Shown: positions 25,939 through 35,772, numbered from the stretch's first letter. The stretch: 55,427 nt of DNA from an uncultured bacterium (GCA_905214225.1 CAJMLL010000012.1:1-55427), one strand, 5' to 3'. The notes: generated by a model not told the origin, from the letters alone. Made by a program: numbers and translations.

Positions 25939-26204
25939 CCCTGTGTCCTCGCATCTCTTATGCAGATATTCATTCTGAACAGACTGCCCACGGCCGCCCG
26001 CGCACCTCCTGGGCGCCGGGGGATGTCATGAGCATATTCTATTTCTATTCTACTACATTAATCAGGAATAATTAAGCATGGAATGAACATCCGGAGCAGG
26101 CGGGATACCTGAATCCCGAGAATCCGGCCAAAAATGAATCCACAGGCCGGCGCAGAGCCTGAATGGTTACGGCCTTCTGAAACCCCCGCTTCGGTCTGCG
26201 CAGA
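25939..26204. other. Intergenic region, no gene
   Basis: No supported coding frame. Contains two TAGAAT-like -10 candidates near 26035-26055 (minus strand) without good -35 elements, possibly for the DUF58-like gene. Confidence 0.3.
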
Positions 26205-26236
26205 TAAAAAAACACCGGAGGAAAATCCCCCGGTGT
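26205..26236 (-). terminator. Terminator of the ribosomal superoperon
   Basis: ACACCGGAGG/CCCCCGGTGT hairpin (26212-26236) followed on the minus strand by TTTTTTT. It lies about 30 bases after rplQ and closes the rpsJ-rplQ block. Confidence 0.9.
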
Positions 26237-26266
26237 AAATCTTCATTATCTCTTGAAACCGCTATA

Positions 26267-26608
26267 CTATACGAGCTCCAGGAAAACTACCTCAGAGTTG
26301 TCGCCTCTGCGAGGTCCCAGCTTGAGGATTCTGGTGTATCCGCCGTTGCGCTCAGCATATCTCGGAGCAATGTCGTCGAACAGCTTAGATGCAACGTCTT
26401 CATCATATACATAGCCCATAACCTGTCTTCTTGCAGCCAGATCTCCGCGCTTTGCGAGTGTGATCAGCTTCTCAGCCTCTCTTCTTGCTTCCTTTGCGCG
26501 TGTATCTGTAGTGGAGATTCTCTCCTCTCTGAAGAGATCAGTGACAAGATTTCTAAGCATCGCTTTTCTGTGAGCGGTGTTTCTGCCCAGTTTTCTATAT
26601 CCCGGCAT
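26267..26608 (-). CDS. rplQ: Ribosomal protein L17
   Basis: 113-residue large-subunit protein near the tunnel exit. The N-terminal [25 protein letters not shown] is typical, and the C-terminal [19 protein letters not shown] closes the core as in other short bacterial L17 proteins. It is the last gene of the alpha block, 17 bases after rpoA, and is followed at once by a strong terminator. In many Firmicutes the ecfA-ecfA-ecfT genes continue from here; in this genome they lie about 24 kb away. Confidence 0.97.
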   Translation of the reverse strand: MPGYRKLGRNTAHRKAMLRNLVTDLFREERISTTDTRAKEARREAEKLITLAKRGDLAARRQVMGYVYDEDVASKLFDDIAPRYAERNGGYTRILKLGPRRGDNSEVVFLELV

Positions 26609-26625
26609 GTCAATTCTCCTTCCGT

Positions 26626-27570
26626 TTACTCCTCACTCGGCTTCAGACTGAGGCCGAGCTCGGCGAGTTTATTCTTAACTTCTTCCAGAGACTTTTTACC
26701 GAGGTTGCGGAATTTCATCATATCTTCTTCTGTCTTCTCCGTCAGCTCTTCAACCGTGTTGATGTTGGCGCGCTTCAGACAGTTATAAGATCTTACAGAA
26801 AGCTCCAGCTCCTCAATGGTCATCTCCAGTGCCTTTTCCTTCTGGTCTTCTTCCTTTTCGACCATGATTTCCATGCTGCCCGTGGAGTCATCCAGCTCAA
26901 TAAAGAGGGTTAAATGCTCCCGCATGATCTTTGCTCCGATGGATACGCCCTCTTCAGGTGTAACGGAGCCGTCGGTCCAGATTTCAAGGACTAGTCTGTC
27001 ATAGTCAGTCACCTGACCTACTCGGGTATTTTCAACGGTGAAATTGACTTTTCTGACCGGTGTGTAAATAGAATCCACCGGAATAACAGAAATCGGTGTG
27101 CTCTCTGTCTTATTCTGCTCTGCCGGAACGTATCCGCGGCCTCTGGCCAGGTTGATTTCCATAACCAGTGTGGCATTCTCCTCCAGAGTCGCAATATGCA
27201 GATCCGGGTTGAAAATCTCAAGACTGTCATCCCCGACAATATCTGCCGCTGTGACTTCCTTCGGTCCGACCGCATTGATGATGACACGCTTGGTGTCCTC
27301 ACCGTTCAGGCGGACAGCAAGATTCTTCAGGTTCAGAATAATTTCCGTAACGTCTTCTTTAACGCCAGGAATTGTTGAGAACTCATGAAGGATACCGTCA
27401 ATTTTCACAGAAGTAACTGCTGCTCCCGGCAGGGAACTCAGCAGGATTCTTCTCATCGCGTTGCCCAGAGTCGTACCATATCCTCTTTCAAGAGGTTCTA
27501 CGATAAACTTTCCATATGTGCCGTCGTCGCTGATTTCTTTGCTTATCGTTGGTTTTTCGATTTCTAACAC
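26626..27570 (-). CDS. rpoA: RNA polymerase subunit alpha
   Basis: 314-residue alpha subunit that nucleates core polymerase assembly and contacts UP elements and activators. The N-terminal domain starts with [20 protein letters not shown] and contains [20 protein letters not shown]. After an acidic linker, the C-terminal domain has [21 protein letters not shown]. The start codon is GTG, with AAAGGAGG seven bases upstream. It lies 46 bases after rpsD in the alpha operon. Confidence 0.97.
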   Translation of the reverse strand: MLEIEKPTISKEISDDGTYGKFIVEPLERGYGTTLGNAMRRILLSSLPGAAVTSVKIDGILHEFSTIPGVKEDVTEIILNLKNLAVRLNGEDTKRVIINAVGPKEVTAADIVGDDSLEIFNPDLHIATLEENATLVMEINLARGRGYVPAEQNKTESTPISVIPVDSIYTPVRKVNFTVENTRVGQVTDYDRLVLEIWTDGSVTPEEGVSIGAKIMREHLTLFIELDDSTGSMEIMVEKEEDQKEKALEMTIEELELSVRSYNCLKRANINTVEELTEKTEEDMMKFRNLGKKSLEEVKNKLAELGLSLKPSEE

Positions 27571-27616
27571 TAAAAAACCTCCTTTTAATCCAAACGCTAT
27601 AACCTCCAGCAGGCTA

Positions 27617-28237
27617 TTATTTGGAGTACAACTCGACGATCAGATGCTCTGCGATCGGTGTATCAATATCCTCTCTGGTCGGCAGCACCAGTACCTTACC
27701 TTCCAGCTTGTCTACGTCTACAGACAGCCAGGACGGTACAGTAATCTGCATGTCTCTGATTTCCTTAAACTTAGGAGAGTTCTGGCTCTTCTCCTTAACC
27801 TTGATGACATCTCCGGCCTTGATCTCCAGGGAAGGAGAGTTAACCTTCTTGCCATTCAGTCTGAAATGACCGTGTACAACCATCTGTCTTGCTTCTTTTC
27901 TGGAAGATGCAAATCCCAGTCTGTATACGACATTGTCCAGTCTGCGCTCAAGCAGTACGAGCAGGTTGTCACCGGTAACACCGTTCGCTCTGTCTGCTCT
28001 ATCGAACAGGTTTCTGAACTGTGTTTCCTGAACACCGTAGAATCTCTTAGCCTTCTGCTTTTCTCTGAGCTGCATTCCGTACTCAGACATCTTATGTCTC
28101 ATCTGACCATGCTGTCCAGGAGCGTAGCTTTTCTTATCCAGCGCGCACTTAGGGCCGTAGCATCTGTCTCCCTTCAGGAACATCTTCTGGCCTTCTCTTC
28201 TGCACAGTCTGCAGTTAGCACATGTATATCTAGCCAT
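27617..28237 (-). CDS. rpsD: Ribosomal protein S4
   Basis: 206-residue primary 16S-binding protein and early assembly factor. It keeps the four-cysteine zinc-type N terminus ([14 protein letters not shown] and [11 protein letters not shown]) and an S4 RNA-binding domain ([27 protein letters not shown]). S4 is a known autoregulator of alpha operons in other bacteria. Here it sits inside the operon downstream of a structured leader before rpsM, which makes such feedback plausible but unproven. Confidence 0.97.
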   Translation of the reverse strand: MARYTCANCRLCRREGQKMFLKGDRCYGPKCALDKKSYAPGQHGQMRHKMSEYGMQLREKQKAKRFYGVQETQFRNLFDRADRANGVTGDNLLVLLERRLDNVVYRLGFASSRKEARQMVVHGHFRLNGKKVNSPSLEIKAGDVIKVKEKSQNSPKFKEIRDMQITVPSWLSVDVDKLEGKVLVLPTREDIDTPIAEHLIVELYSK

Positions 28238-28260
28238 AGTTTACTTACTCCTCCCTTCCA

Positions 28261-28662
28261 TCAGACTCTTCTTCTCTTCGGCGGACGGCATCCGTTATGC
28301 GGAATCGGTGTGATATCCTTAATCATTGTGATCTCCAGGCCTGCTGCCTGCAGAGCACGGATTGCGGACTCTCTTCCGGAACCCGGTCCCTTAACATAAA
28401 CTTCAACTGTCTTCAGACCATGCTCCATAGCAGCCTTAGTAGCTGTCTCTGCTGCCATCTGTGCTGCGAACGGAGTGGACTTCTTAGATCCTCTGAATCC
28501 GAGGGAACCCGCACTGGACCAGGACAGAGCGTTTCCGTCCATATCTGTCAGTGTTACGAGTGTATTGTTAAAAGTGGACTGAATATGAGCCTGACCCTTC
28601 GTAATGTTCTTACGCTGGATCTTCTTTCTTCTAGTCGTTTTGTTCTTCTGATTCTTAGGCAT
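28261..28662 (-). CDS. rpsK: Ribosomal protein S11
   Basis: 133-residue platform protein contacting mRNA near the E site. The core [35 protein letters not shown] and the basic C-terminal [13 protein letters not shown] are typical. It has a slightly longer lysine-rich N terminus than Escherichia coli S11. It lies between rpsM and rpsD with short spacers, in the conserved alpha operon order. Confidence 0.97.
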   Translation of the reverse strand: MPKNQKNKTTRRKKIQRKNITKGQAHIQSTFNNTLVTLTDMDGNALSWSSAGSLGFRGSKKSTPFAAQMAAETATKAAMEHGLKTVEVYVKGPGSGRESAIRALQAAGLEITMIKDITPIPHNGCRPPKRRRV

Positions 28663-28680
28663 ATCTTACGTCCTCCTTCC

Positions 28681-29049
28681 TTATTTCTTTTTTCTGCCAA
28701 CAGTTCTCTTAGGACCCTTGCGAGTACGAGCGTTGGTCTTGGTCTTCTGACCTCTAACAGGAAGACTTCTTCTATGTCTGATTCCTCTGTAGCTTCCGAT
28801 CTCCATCAAACGCTTGATGTTCATGGAAACTTCACGTCTGAGATCACCTTCAACCATGTATTCGCTGTCGATGACCTTTCTGATCTTACCAGCCTCATCC
28901 TCAGTCAGATCCTTGACTCTCGTGTCTGGATTAATTCCACACTCTTCGAGGATTTTCTTGGCTGATGTTCTGCCAATTCCATAGATATAAGTGAGTCCGA
29001 TTTCAACTCTCTTATCTCTCGGCAAATCTACGCCGGCTATACGAGCCAT
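28681..29049 (-). CDS. rpsM: Ribosomal protein S13
   Basis: 122-residue head protein forming a bridge to the large subunit. It begins [26 protein letters not shown] and ends in the basic tail [19 protein letters not shown], which contacts P-site tRNA. GGAGG lies before the ATG. It is the first gene after an internal terminator and a leader of about 200 bases, so the rpsM-rpsK-rpsD-rpoA-rplQ segment can be transcribed separately. Confidence 0.97.
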   Translation of the reverse strand: MARIAGVDLPRDKRVEIGLTYIYGIGRTSAKKILEECGINPDTRVKDLTEDEAGKIRKVIDSEYMVEGDLRREVSMNIKRLMEIGSYRGIRHRRSLPVRGQKTKTNARTRKGPKRTVGRKKK

Positions 29050-29250
29050 ACGCTTCCTCCTTTCCTATCTTCCGTCACTACTCCGGGAGCGATATAGACA
29101 GGTGTTCAATGTAATAATAACTGGCATGCAGCCCCGGCACCGCACCCATTACACGCCGTCTCACACTGTAACTCCAGCCGCGGAATTTAACCAGCCATCG
29201 GCTTGCAGTATGCAGACAGCAAAAAACAATGTTACTTGCGTAACTCCCAT
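29050..29250 (-). promoter_or_regulatory. Candidate RNA leader before rpsM
   Basis: About 200 untranslated bases with several hairpins on the minus strand. GTTAC-GCAA-GTAAC, a tetraloop hairpin, is followed by ATTGTTTTTT and resembles a small attenuator. AGCC-GAT-GGCT and other GC-rich segments follow. The position suits an S4-responsive or other r-protein leader. No known leader family was recognised. Confidence 0.4.
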
Positions 29251-29259
29251 AGTTTACCA
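29251..29259 (-). promoter_or_regulatory. Extended -10 promoter for rpsM segment
   Basis: Minus-strand TGGTAAACT (TG-n-TAAACT) directly after the rpmJ terminator. The -35 is weak. It would restart transcription for rpsM-rplQ. Confidence 0.4.
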
Positions 29260-29268
29260 TGTATTAAC

Positions 29269-29315
29269 AAAAAACGCCAGAATGTTTTTTGTTCTTTTTC
29301 AAAAACATCCCGACG
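29269..29315 (-). terminator. Internal terminator between rpmJ and rpsM
   Basis: Fifteen-base stem, CGTCGGGATGTTTTT (29301-29315) with AAAAACATTCTGGCG (29275-29289) on the minus strand, including three G-U pairs, followed by TTTTTT. It separates the spc block from the alpha block. Confidence 0.8.
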
Positions 29316-29348
29316 TTTCTATTCTGATCTATTATTTTGTATGATCGC

Positions 29349-29462
29349 TTAACCCTGTCTCTGCTTATGCTTAGGATTCTCACAGATAACCATGACCTTG
29401 CCATGTCTCTTGATCACTTTGCACTTCTCGCAGATAGGTTTTACAGAAGCTCTTACTTTCAT
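29349..29462 (-). CDS. rpmJ: Ribosomal protein L36
   Basis: 37-residue zinc-ribbon large-subunit protein. It reads [20 protein letters not shown] and ends [13 protein letters not shown], with the C-C-C-H zinc ligands (CEKC, C and H) intact. This is the zinc-dependent (C+) form. An AGGAGG ribosome binding site precedes the ATG. It follows infA as in most spc operons and is followed by an internal terminator. Confidence 0.95.
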   Translation of the reverse strand: MKVRASVKPICEKCKVIKRHGKVMVICENPKHKQRQG

Positions 29463-29533
29463 GTCAACCTCCTATCAAATGCTCCGGTTCGAACAGTTAC
29501 CAGACAAAGGATACACCTTCAAGGGCGTATTGT

Positions 29534-29755
29534 CTAGCCTCTGTCTCTCCAGACGATTCTGCCGCGGGTCAAGTCGTAAGGAGAAAGCTCTACCTTAACC
29601 TTGTCACCAGGCAGGATCCTGATGTAATTCATTCTGATTTTTCCTGAAATGTGCGCCTCAACCTCGAAACCATTTTCGAGCTTCACCTTGAACATTGCAT
29701 TCGGCTGTGCGTCGACAACAGTTCCCATAGCCTCAATCACGTCTTTTTTTGCCAA
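29534..29755 (-). CDS. infA: Translation initiation factor IF-1
   Basis: 73-residue OB-fold protein that binds the ribosomal A site during initiation. The sequence [20 protein letters not shown] and [19 protein letters not shown] is typical. It differs slightly from the usual consensus at residues 9-10 (AM where E-G is common). The gene directly follows adk; the methionine aminopeptidase gene that often lies between them is absent. Confidence 0.96.
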   Translation of the reverse strand: MAKKDVIEAMGTVVDAQPNAMFKVKLENGFEVEAHISGKIRMNYIRILPGDKVKVELSPYDLTRGRIVWRDRG

Positions 29756-29812
29756 ATTCTACACCTCTTTCTTCATGTGTGAAGTTCTGGCCCGTCCGCC
29801 TTCTGAAGCTGA

Positions 29813-30460
29813 TTAAGCTTCAAGCGCAGCGGAGACGTTTTTAAACGTCACTGGCAGCGGTGTGGAGCCGTCAATGTTTGCGATGATTCCCGCCTTCTCG
29901 TAATAGTCGATCAGCGGTTTTGTCTGCTTGTTATATACGCTGATTCTGTTTGTGGCAGTCTCAACGTTATCATCTTTTCTCTGAACGAGTTCCGATCCGC
30001 AGACATCGCAGATGCCTTCCTTCTTAGGAGGCATGCCCGTTACGTGATAGCTTGCGCCACACTTCGGGCACACGCGGCGGCCGGTGATGCGTTCCATGAG
30101 GACCTTGTCCTCAACTTCAAGATTAATTACCACGGTAAGCGGCATATCGTGCTGCTTCAGGAATTCATCAAGCTTTTCTGCCTGATGTACAGTTCTCGGG
30201 AAACCGTCCAGGATGAATCCCTTCTTGCAGTCGTCCGCCAGAAGACGATCGGTTGCAATCTCAATGACGAGATCATCTGGAACAAGTTCTCCCTTGTCCA
30301 TGTATTCTTTTGCCTTCTTGCCAAGCGCGGTGCCCTTGCTGATATTCTCTCTGAAAATATCACCGGTGGAGATGTGAGGAATGTTATATTTCTCAACAAT
30401 CTTAGCTGCCTGTGTACCCTTGCCTGCTCCCGGAGGGCCTAAAAGAATCGTTCTGATCAT
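29813..30460 (-). CDS. adk: Adenylate kinase
   Basis: Interconverts ATP, ADP and AMP. 215 residues from the ATG at 30460 (MIRTILLGPPGAGKGTQA), chosen because GGGAG lies eight bases upstream and the family begins here. A frame start nine codons earlier contains that site. P-loop GPPGAGKGT, NMP-binding domain, and a long LID with four zinc-binding cysteines (CPKCGASYH...CDVCGSEL) as in Gram-positive enzymes. It follows secY directly, with the stop-start region overlapping the Shine-Dalgarno. Confidence 0.96.
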   Translation of the reverse strand: MIRTILLGPPGAGKGTQAAKIVEKYNIPHISTGDIFRENISKGTALGKKAKEYMDKGELVPDDLVIEIATDRLLADDCKKGFILDGFPRTVHQAEKLDEFLKQHDMPLTVVINLEVEDKVLMERITGRRVCPKCGASYHVTGMPPKKEGICDVCGSELVQRKDDNVETATNRISVYNKQTKPLIDYYEKAGIIANIDGSTPLPVTFKNVSAALEA

Positions 30461-30486
30461 AATTTCATCTCCCATTCTTTTCCGCA

Positions 30487-31773
30487 CTATTTATTAAGAA
30501 AGCCTCGGTAATTTCTCATCAGCATCTGATTCTGCAGCTGCTGTACAGTATCAAGTGCAACTCCTACGGCAATCAGAAGGGATGTTCCGCCGAAACGGAT
30601 ATCCAGTCCGGTGTACTGGGAAACCAGTGTAGGAAGCGTTGCTACAACAGCCAGGAAAATAGCTCCGACAATGGAGATTCTGGACATTACATTGCTCAGA
30701 TACTCTGTGGTCGGCTTTCCCGGACGAATTCCAGGAATGAATCCGCCATTGGCTTTCATATCTTTAGAAATTTCTACCGGATTAAAGGTAATCGCTGTGT
30801 AGAAATAGTTAAAGAAGATAATCAGCGCGACATTCAATACTGCATAAACCCAGACTCCAGGGCTTCCTGCCGGTGACAGGTATTTCTCGCAGAAACTGTA
30901 GAACGCAGTATCCGGGAAGAAATACATGATGGTCAGCGGGAACTGGAGCAGTGAAAGTGCAAAGATGATCGGAATTACTCCGGCCTGATTGACTTTCAGT
31001 GGAATATGTGTGGACTGTCCGCCGTACATCTTTCTTCCGACAACGCGCTTTGCGTACTGAACCGGAATCTTTCTGGTTCCCTGCTGGATTGCGATAATGC
31101 CGACTACTACGACGATCGCAAAGATAATGAAGAGAATCAGAGAAATAACGGACATGGAGCCACCGCTTACCTTGCTTCCGATTTCGGAAATCTGGCTCGG
31201 GATTCTGGCAATGATGCCTCCGAAAATCAGCAGTGAAATTCCGTTTCCTACTCCATATTCATTAATCTGCTCTCCCAGCCACATCAGGAATGTTGTTCCT
31301 GCAGTCAGGATTAATGTGATTACAATAAAGTTAAAGACCGACTGATTGATAATCGCCTTTCTAAACAGACCGAATGTCAGACCAAGCGCCTGAATGACAG
31401 CCAGAACGACTGACATGTAACGCGTGATCTGCGCCATCTTCTTACGTCCTTCCATACCTTCCTTAGCCAGCCGTTCAAAATACGGGAAGGCTACGGTCAG
31501 CAGCTGGACGATGATGGATGCCGTAATGTACGGCGTTACACTAAGTGCAAACACAGTAAAGTTTGCAAAAGATCCACCGGAGAACAAGTTGAACAACTCG
31601 AGGATGCCCATATTTCCGTTTGTAAACATCTGAGCCAGTACCTCGTGGTTGATTCCCGGAACCGGGATATTGGACCCGATCCGGAATACAACGAGCATCA
31701 GTAATGTGAAGATCATTTTACGCCTGAGTTCCTTTACAGTGAAAGCCTGGCGAATGGTCTTTAACATTTCCAT
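30487..31773 (-). CDS. secY: Preprotein translocase channel subunit SecY
   Basis: 428-residue pore of the Sec translocon with about ten transmembrane segments. The N-terminal KTIRQAFTVKELRRKMIFTL and VFRIGSNIPVPGI lead into TM1, followed by the plug region. The cytosolic loops RKIPVQYAKRVVGRKMYGG and GGFIPGIRPGKPTTEYL bind SecA and the ribosome. It sits between rplO and adk in the conserved spc order; the rplO stop and secY start are adjacent. Confidence 0.97.
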   Translation of the reverse strand: MEMLKTIRQAFTVKELRRKMIFTLLMLVVFRIGSNIPVPGINHEVLAQMFTNGNMGILELFNLFSGGSFANFTVFALSVTPYITASIIVQLLTVAFPYFERLAKEGMEGRKKMAQITRYMSVVLAVIQALGLTFGLFRKAIINQSVFNFIVITLILTAGTTFLMWLGEQINEYGVGNGISLLIFGGIIARIPSQISEIGSKVSGGSMSVISLILFIIFAIVVVVGIIAIQQGTRKIPVQYAKRVVGRKMYGGQSTHIPLKVNQAGVIPIIFALSLLQFPLTIMYFFPDTAFYSFCEKYLSPAGSPGVWVYAVLNVALIIFFNYFYTAITFNPVEISKDMKANGGFIPGIRPGKPTTEYLSNVMSRISIVGAIFLAVVATLPTLVSQYTGLDIRFGGTSLLIAVGVALDTVQQLQNQMLMRNYRGFLNK

Positions 31774-32214
31774 TTAAATCACCTCGGCCTTTCCGCCGGC
31801 TGCCTCGATCTTCTCTTTTGCACTCTTGGTGAATTTGCTGGCCTGAACAGTCAGCTTCTTCTGGAGCTCACCATCTCCGAGAATCTTAACACCGTCATTG
31901 AGCTTCTTAACGACGCCAGCGTCTTTCAAAAGCTCAGGCGTAACAACTGTTCCGTCTTCAAATCTGTTGAGGACATCTACATTGATCGCAGAATACTCTG
32001 TAGCGAAAATGTTTGTGAATCCTCTCTTCGGCAGACGTCTGTACAGCGGCATCTGGCCTCCCTCGAAACCAAGTCTTACTCCGCCGCCGCTTCTCTGCTT
32101 CTGGCCGTTCATTCCTCTGCCGCCGGTCTTTCCCTGACCAGTTGCATTGCCGCGGCCCTTTCTCTTGCGGGATTTCTTAGCACCTGCTGGTGCAATATAA
32201 TCATGCAGCTTCAT
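31774..32214 (-). CDS. rplO: Ribosomal protein L15
   Basis: 146-residue large-subunit assembly protein. The N-terminal Gly/Lys/Arg-rich extension ([20 protein letters not shown]) threads into 23S rRNA and is followed by a globular C-terminal domain. Start at the ATG at 32214 ([11 protein letters not shown]), about ten bases after TAGGAGGTG; a GTG four codons upstream overlaps that site. Confidence 0.96.
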   Translation of the reverse strand: MKLHDYIAPAGAKKSRKRKGRGNATGQGKTGGRGMNGQKQRSGGGVRLGFEGGQMPLYRRLPKRGFTNIFATEYSAINVDVLNRFEDGTVVTPELLKDAGVVKKLNDGVKILGDGELQKKLTVQASKFTKSAKEKIEAAGGKAEVI

Positions 32215-32234
32215 TCTAGTTCGCACCTCCTACT

Positions 32235-32417
32235 CTATACTTCTTCTACAGTGAGAAGATGCGGAACCTTGGCAACAGCACCGCGTGCTGCCGGTGTGTC
32301 ATCTAATACAACAGAATGGTGCATCTTCTTAAGTCCCAGTGCTTCAACAACTTTCTTCTGCTTAGGGGAAGCACCAATCGGGCTTTTTGTCAATGTGATC
32401 TTAATTTTACCAGCCAT
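32235..32417 (-). CDS. rpmD: Ribosomal protein L30
   Basis: 60-residue ferredoxin-like fold protein of the large subunit, the short bacterial form. The sequence [20 protein letters not shown] and [22 protein letters not shown] is diagnostic. It is located between rpsE and rplO with spacers under 25 bases, as in the conserved spc operon. Confidence 0.96.
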   Translation of the reverse strand: MAGKIKITLTKSPIGASPKQKKVVEALGLKKMHHSVVLDDTPAARGAVAKVPHLLTVEEV

Positions 32418-32430
32418 TGTCTTCCTCCTG

Positions 32431-32934
32431 TTATCTCATAATCTCTTCCGGTGTCTTGCCTCTCAGCTTTGCAACACTCTCAACAGTCTTCAGCTCTCTG
32501 AGACCTTCCAGTGTAGCCAGGGCAATGTTTCCGGAGTTGTCAGATCCAACGGACTTGGCTCTGACGTCGCGGATACCTGCAGACTCCAGAACTGTACGTG
32601 CAGAAGATCCTGCCAGTACTCCTGTTCCGGCTGGAGCCGGCATCAGAAGAACTTTTGCAGCACCGTGTACACCGATGTTTCTGTGTGGAATTGTTGTTCC
32701 AACCATTGGAACATAAATCAAATTCTTCTTTGCAGCTTCGGTTGCCTTTCTGACAGCTTCCGGAATCTCAGCAGACTTTCCGAGACCTACGCCAACGTGG
32801 CCGTTGTGATCTCCGACTACGATGGTAACGCTGAATCTCATGTTGCGGCCGCCCTTAACAGTCTTGGCAACACGTCTGATGTTGATGATGGTTTCCGTCA
32901 GATCAAGCTTGGAAGCATCAATTGTATTACGCAT
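32431..32934 (-). CDS. rpsE: Ribosomal protein S5
   Basis: 167-residue small-subunit protein at the mRNA entry tunnel, important for decoding accuracy. The double-stranded RNA-binding-like N-terminal domain ([20 protein letters not shown]) and the C-terminal domain with [21 protein letters not shown] are intact. It lies between rplR and rpmD, 14 bases upstream of rpmD. Confidence 0.97.
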   Translation of the reverse strand: MRNTIDASKLDLTETIINIRRVAKTVKGGRNMRFSVTIVVGDHNGHVGVGLGKSAEIPEAVRKATEAAKKNLIYVPMVGTTIPHRNIGVHGAAKVLLMPAPAGTGVLAGSSARTVLESAGIRDVRAKSVGSDNSGNIALATLEGLRELKTVESVAKLRGKTPEEIMR

Positions 32935-32948
32935 TCTATTTCCTCCTG

Positions 32949-33314
32949 TTAGAACTTCAGTCCAGCTTCGCGAGCTCCATCTGCGAGTTCCTTAACTCTT
33001 CCGTGATACAGGAATCCGCCTCTGTCAAAAGCAACTTCTGTGATGCCCTTTTCCAGTGCTCTCTTTGCAACTGCTTCGCCGACTTTTCTTGCGGCTTCTT
33101 TATTTCCGCCGTTCTTGATCTCAGCCTTGATATCCTTATCAAGAGTGGATGCCGCAGCCAGAGTCTTACGAGTTGTGTCGTCTACGATCTGGCATGCGAT
33201 ATTCTTATTTGATCTGAATACGCAAAGTCTCGGCTTTTCAGGAGTTCCGTTCAGGTCTTTTCTCAGTCTGTGATGTCTCTTCAGACGCTTGTCATTCTTA
33301 CTCATCTTTGCCAT
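32949..33314 (-). CDS. rplR: Ribosomal protein L18
   Basis: 121-residue 5S rRNA-binding protein of the central protuberance. The basic N terminus [20 protein letters not shown] is followed by [18 protein letters not shown], with [21 protein letters not shown] at the end. The ATG at 33314 is chosen because GGAG lies eight bases upstream; a GTG three codons earlier overlaps that site. Confidence 0.96.
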   Translation of the reverse strand: MAKMSKNDKRLKRHHRLRKDLNGTPEKPRLCVFRSNKNIACQIVDDTTRKTLAAASTLDKDIKAEIKNGGNKEAARKVGEAVAKRALEKGITEVAFDRGGFLYHGRVKELADGAREAGLKF

Positions 33315-33332
33315 TACATTCACTCCTTTCTA

Positions 33333-33875
33333 TTATGCCTTAGCTCCGGTCTTTCCTTCTTTTCTGCGGATGTGCTCGCCGTCATAGCGGATTCCCTTGC
33401 CCTTGTAAGGTTCAGGCTTTCTCCACTCACGAATCTTAGCCGCATAATTTCCGACCTGTGCCTTGTCAATACCCTTGATGACAACGGTATTTGCATCAGG
33501 AGCTTCAGTTGTAATGCCTTCCGGATCTTCCATCTCTACCGGATGAGAATATCCGAGGTTCATAACAAGCTTATTGCCCTTTTTCTCTACTCTGTAACCA
33601 ACGCCCTCAACGATCAGCTTCTTCTCATAACCCTTGGTTACTCCATCGATCATGTTAGAAACCAGAGATCTTGCCAGACCATGCTGGGATCTGTCTGTTC
33701 TGTCGTCAGAAGCTCTCTTCAGAACGACTTCCTTCTCTTCAACGGATACGCTGATTCTGTCGCTGATTTCCTGGCTGAGCTCGCCCTTAGGTCCCTTAAC
33801 GGTTACGACATTGCCGTCAACCTTGACCTCGACACCGGCAGGAAGCTCAACAGGCTTATTACCTATTCTTGACAT
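33333..33875 (-). CDS. rplF: Ribosomal protein L6
   Basis: 180-residue large-subunit protein near the factor-binding centre, built of two tandem related domains. It begins MSRIGNKPVELPAGVEVKVD and ends with the conserved C-terminal EPYKGKGIRYDGEHIRRKEG, which contacts the sarcin-ricin loop region. Spacing to rpsH and rplR is short, in standard order. Confidence 0.97.
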   Translation of the reverse strand: MSRIGNKPVELPAGVEVKVDGNVVTVKGPKGELSQEISDRISVSVEEKEVVLKRASDDRTDRSQHGLARSLVSNMIDGVTKGYEKKLIVEGVGYRVEKKGNKLVMNLGYSHPVEMEDPEGITTEAPDANTVVIKGIDKAQVGNYAAKIREWRKPEPYKGKGIRYDGEHIRRKEGKTGAKA

Positions 33876-33888
33876 ATTCGATTACCTC

Positions 33889-34290
33889 CTACCAAACATA
33901 ACAAATGACTTCGCCGCCGATTCCCTGTTTTCTAGCGTCCTTGTCGCTCATTACTCCGTTGGATGTGGAGATAACAGCGATTCCGAGTCCGCCGAGAACC
34001 TTAGGAACCTCGTTTGCATGAGCGTAAACTCTCATACCAGGCTTGGAAATCCTCTTAATTCCAGTAATAACTTTCTCTTTGTTGGCACCGTACTTCAGTG
34101 TTACGTGAATGTTCTTCTGAACGTTTCCGCTGTCAACAACTTCATATCCTGCGATATATCCCTCATCAAGGAGAATCTGGGCGATTGCCTTCTTCATTCT
34201 TGTTGCAGGGAAATCGACAGTTTCATGACCAACAGAATTGGCATTTCTGATTCTCGTGAGCATATCCGCGATTGGATCTGTCATTGTCAT
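33889..34290 (-). CDS. rpsH: Ribosomal protein S8
   Basis: 133-residue central-domain 16S-binding protein, the spc-operon autoregulator in Escherichia coli. It starts [20 protein letters not shown] and ends [20 protein letters not shown] then [11 protein letters not shown], all canonical. I did not identify an S8-type target hairpin near rplE in this window. Confidence 0.97.
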   Translation of the reverse strand: MTMTDPIADMLTRIRNANSVGHETVDFPATRMKKAIAQILLDEGYIAGYEVVDSGNVQKNIHVTLKYGANKEKVITGIKRISKPGMRVYAHANEVPKVLGGLGIAVISTSNGVMSDKDARKQGIGGEVICYVW

Positions 34291-34315
34291 TACGCTATTC
34301 TCCCTTCTGGTATGT

Positions 34316-34501
34316 TTACCAACTTGCTTTCTTTACGCCCGGAATTTCTCCTTTATACGCAAGCTCTCTGAAGCAGACTCTGCAAATTCCGTACTTCTTG
34401 AGAACGGAGTGCGGACGTCCGCAAATCTTACATCTGGTATATGCGCGAGTCGCATACTTAGGCTTTCTCTGCTGCTTTACCTTTAAAGACTTTTTAGCCA
34501 T
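34316..34501 (-). CDS. rpsN: Ribosomal protein S14, zinc-binding short form
   Basis: 61-residue S14 of the type-Z (C+) class with two CxxC pairs (CKICGRPH near residues 24-27 and CRVCFREL near 40-43). It coordinates zinc and binds the 3' domain of 16S rRNA. The short zinc form is typical of Firmicutes. It lies between rplE and rpsH. Confidence 0.97.
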   Translation of the reverse strand: MAKKSLKVKQQRKPKYATRAYTRCKICGRPHSVLKKYGICRVCFRELAYKGEIPGVKKASW

Positions 34502-34518
34502 TACACCCTCCTAGTAAA

Positions 34519-35061
34519 CTACTTCTCAAACGGCATGCCCAGGAGCTCGAGAAGCGTTGCTGCCTCTTCGTCTGTCTTGGCCGTTGTAGTAAATACAATG
34601 TTCATTCCCTTGATCATATCTACTTCATCGTAGTTGATCTCCGGGAAGATCAGCTGCTCCTTAACGCCCATGGAGTAGTTGCCTCTTCCATCGAAGGAAT
34701 TGCGGCTAACGCCTCTGAAGTCTCTTACACGCGGAAGAGAAACATTGAAAAGCTTGTCCATGAAGTAATACATATTGTCGCCGCGGAGTGTAACCTTGGC
34801 ACCTACCGGCTGACCCTGTCTTACCTTGAAGTTCGCGATGGACTTTCTTGCCTTTGTTACAACCGGCTTCTGTCCAGCGATTGCAGCGATCTCGTTAACT
34901 GCAGACTCGAGAACCTTGGAATTATCCTTGGCCTCTCCAAGTCCCATGTTGATCGTTACCTTGGTAATCTTAGGAACTTCCATTACATTTGCATAATGGT
35001 ACTTTTCCTGAAGCTGCTTAAATACTTCATTCTTATAAGTATCCTTTAATCTGGCTGTCAT
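34519..35061 (-). CDS. rplE: Ribosomal protein L5
   Basis: 180-residue 5S rRNA and P-site tRNA contacting protein of the central protuberance. Conserved segments include [34 protein letters not shown] and the C-terminal [15 protein letters not shown]. It lies between rplX and rpsN with 17-base spacers; nothing unusual. Confidence 0.97.
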   Translation of the reverse strand: MTARLKDTYKNEVFKQLQEKYHYANVMEVPKITKVTINMGLGEAKDNSKVLESAVNEIAAIAGQKPVVTKARKSIANFKVRQGQPVGAKVTLRGDNMYYFMDKLFNVSLPRVRDFRGVSRNSFDGRGNYSMGVKEQLIFPEINYDEVDMIKGMNIVFTTTAKTDEEAATLLELLGMPFEK

Positions 35062-35078
35062 ACGTTCCCCCTCCTTTC

Positions 35079-35384
35079 TTAGTCTAATACGGCTCCGGTC
35101 TTCTTATTAACTCTGACCTTTACGCCGTCCTTGAATGCATAGCCGACCTTAACAGCCTGCTTGCTCTTTTCGTCATAATACATTACATCGGAAACATCGA
35201 TAGGACCTTCGACGTGCTTGATCTGAGCAGCTTCTGTTCTGGTCTGCTTCTGATGCTTGGCCTGAACGTTAACGCCCTTAACGACCACTCTGTGCTCCTT
35301 AGGCATAGCCTTCAGGACTTTTCCGGTCTTGCCCTTGTCTTTTCCGGTAATAACGATTACCATATCATCTTTTTTAATACGCAT
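35079..35384 (-). CDS. rplX: Ribosomal protein L24
   Basis: 101-residue assembly initiator protein with an N-terminal KOW motif ([20 protein letters not shown]) and the central [15 protein letters not shown], which is typical of bacterial L24. It lies between rplN and rplE, 13 bases downstream of rplN. Confidence 0.97.
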   Translation of the reverse strand: MRIKKDDMVIVITGKDKGKTGKVLKAMPKEHRVVVKGVNVQAKHQKQTRTEAAQIKHVEGPIDVSDVMYYDEKSKQAVKVGYAFKDGVKVRVNKKTGAVLD

Positions 35385-35397
35385 TCGTTACTCCCTC

Positions 35398-35772
35398 CTA
35401 CAGTACTTCCGGAGCAAGTGACACGATCTTCATGAAGCCAGCGTCTCTCAGCTCTCTGGCAACAGGTCCGAAAATACGTGTTCCTACCGGAGTCTTATCT
35501 TCTTTACTCTTAATGATAACCGCAGCGTTCTGATCGAAACGAACGTAGCTTCCGTCAGCTCTTCTTGTTCCCTTCTTGGATCTTACGACAACGGCTCTTA
35601 CAACGTCGCCCTTCTTGACAACGCCGCCTGGTGTAGCTTCCTTAACTGCGCAAACAATGATGTCTCCAATGTTCGCATACTGACGGCTCGTTCCGCCCAG
35701 AATGCGGATGCAGAGGAGTTCTTTTGCACCTGAGTTGTCCGCGACTTTCAGTCTTGTTTCTGTCTGAATCAT
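35398..35772 (-). CDS. rplN: Ribosomal protein L14
   Basis: 124-residue beta-barrel protein at the subunit interface and the binding site of RsfS. It begins [20 protein letters not shown] and ends [12 protein letters not shown]. It lies between rpsQ and rplX in the conserved order and is a couple of residues longer than the typical 122. Confidence 0.97.
   Translation of the reverse strand: MIQTETRLKVADNSGAKELLCIRILGGTSRQYANIGDIIVCAVKEATPGGVVKKGDVVRAVVVRSKKGTRRADGSYVRFDQNAAVIIKSKEDKTPVGTRIFGPVARELRDAGFMKIVSLAPEVL

Noticed and set aside
29078..29260. 60-codon minus-strand frame spanning the rpmJ-rpsM gap
   Set aside because: No ribosome binding site, its start overlaps the likely -10 element, and it has no recognisable family. 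The region fits an RNA leader better.
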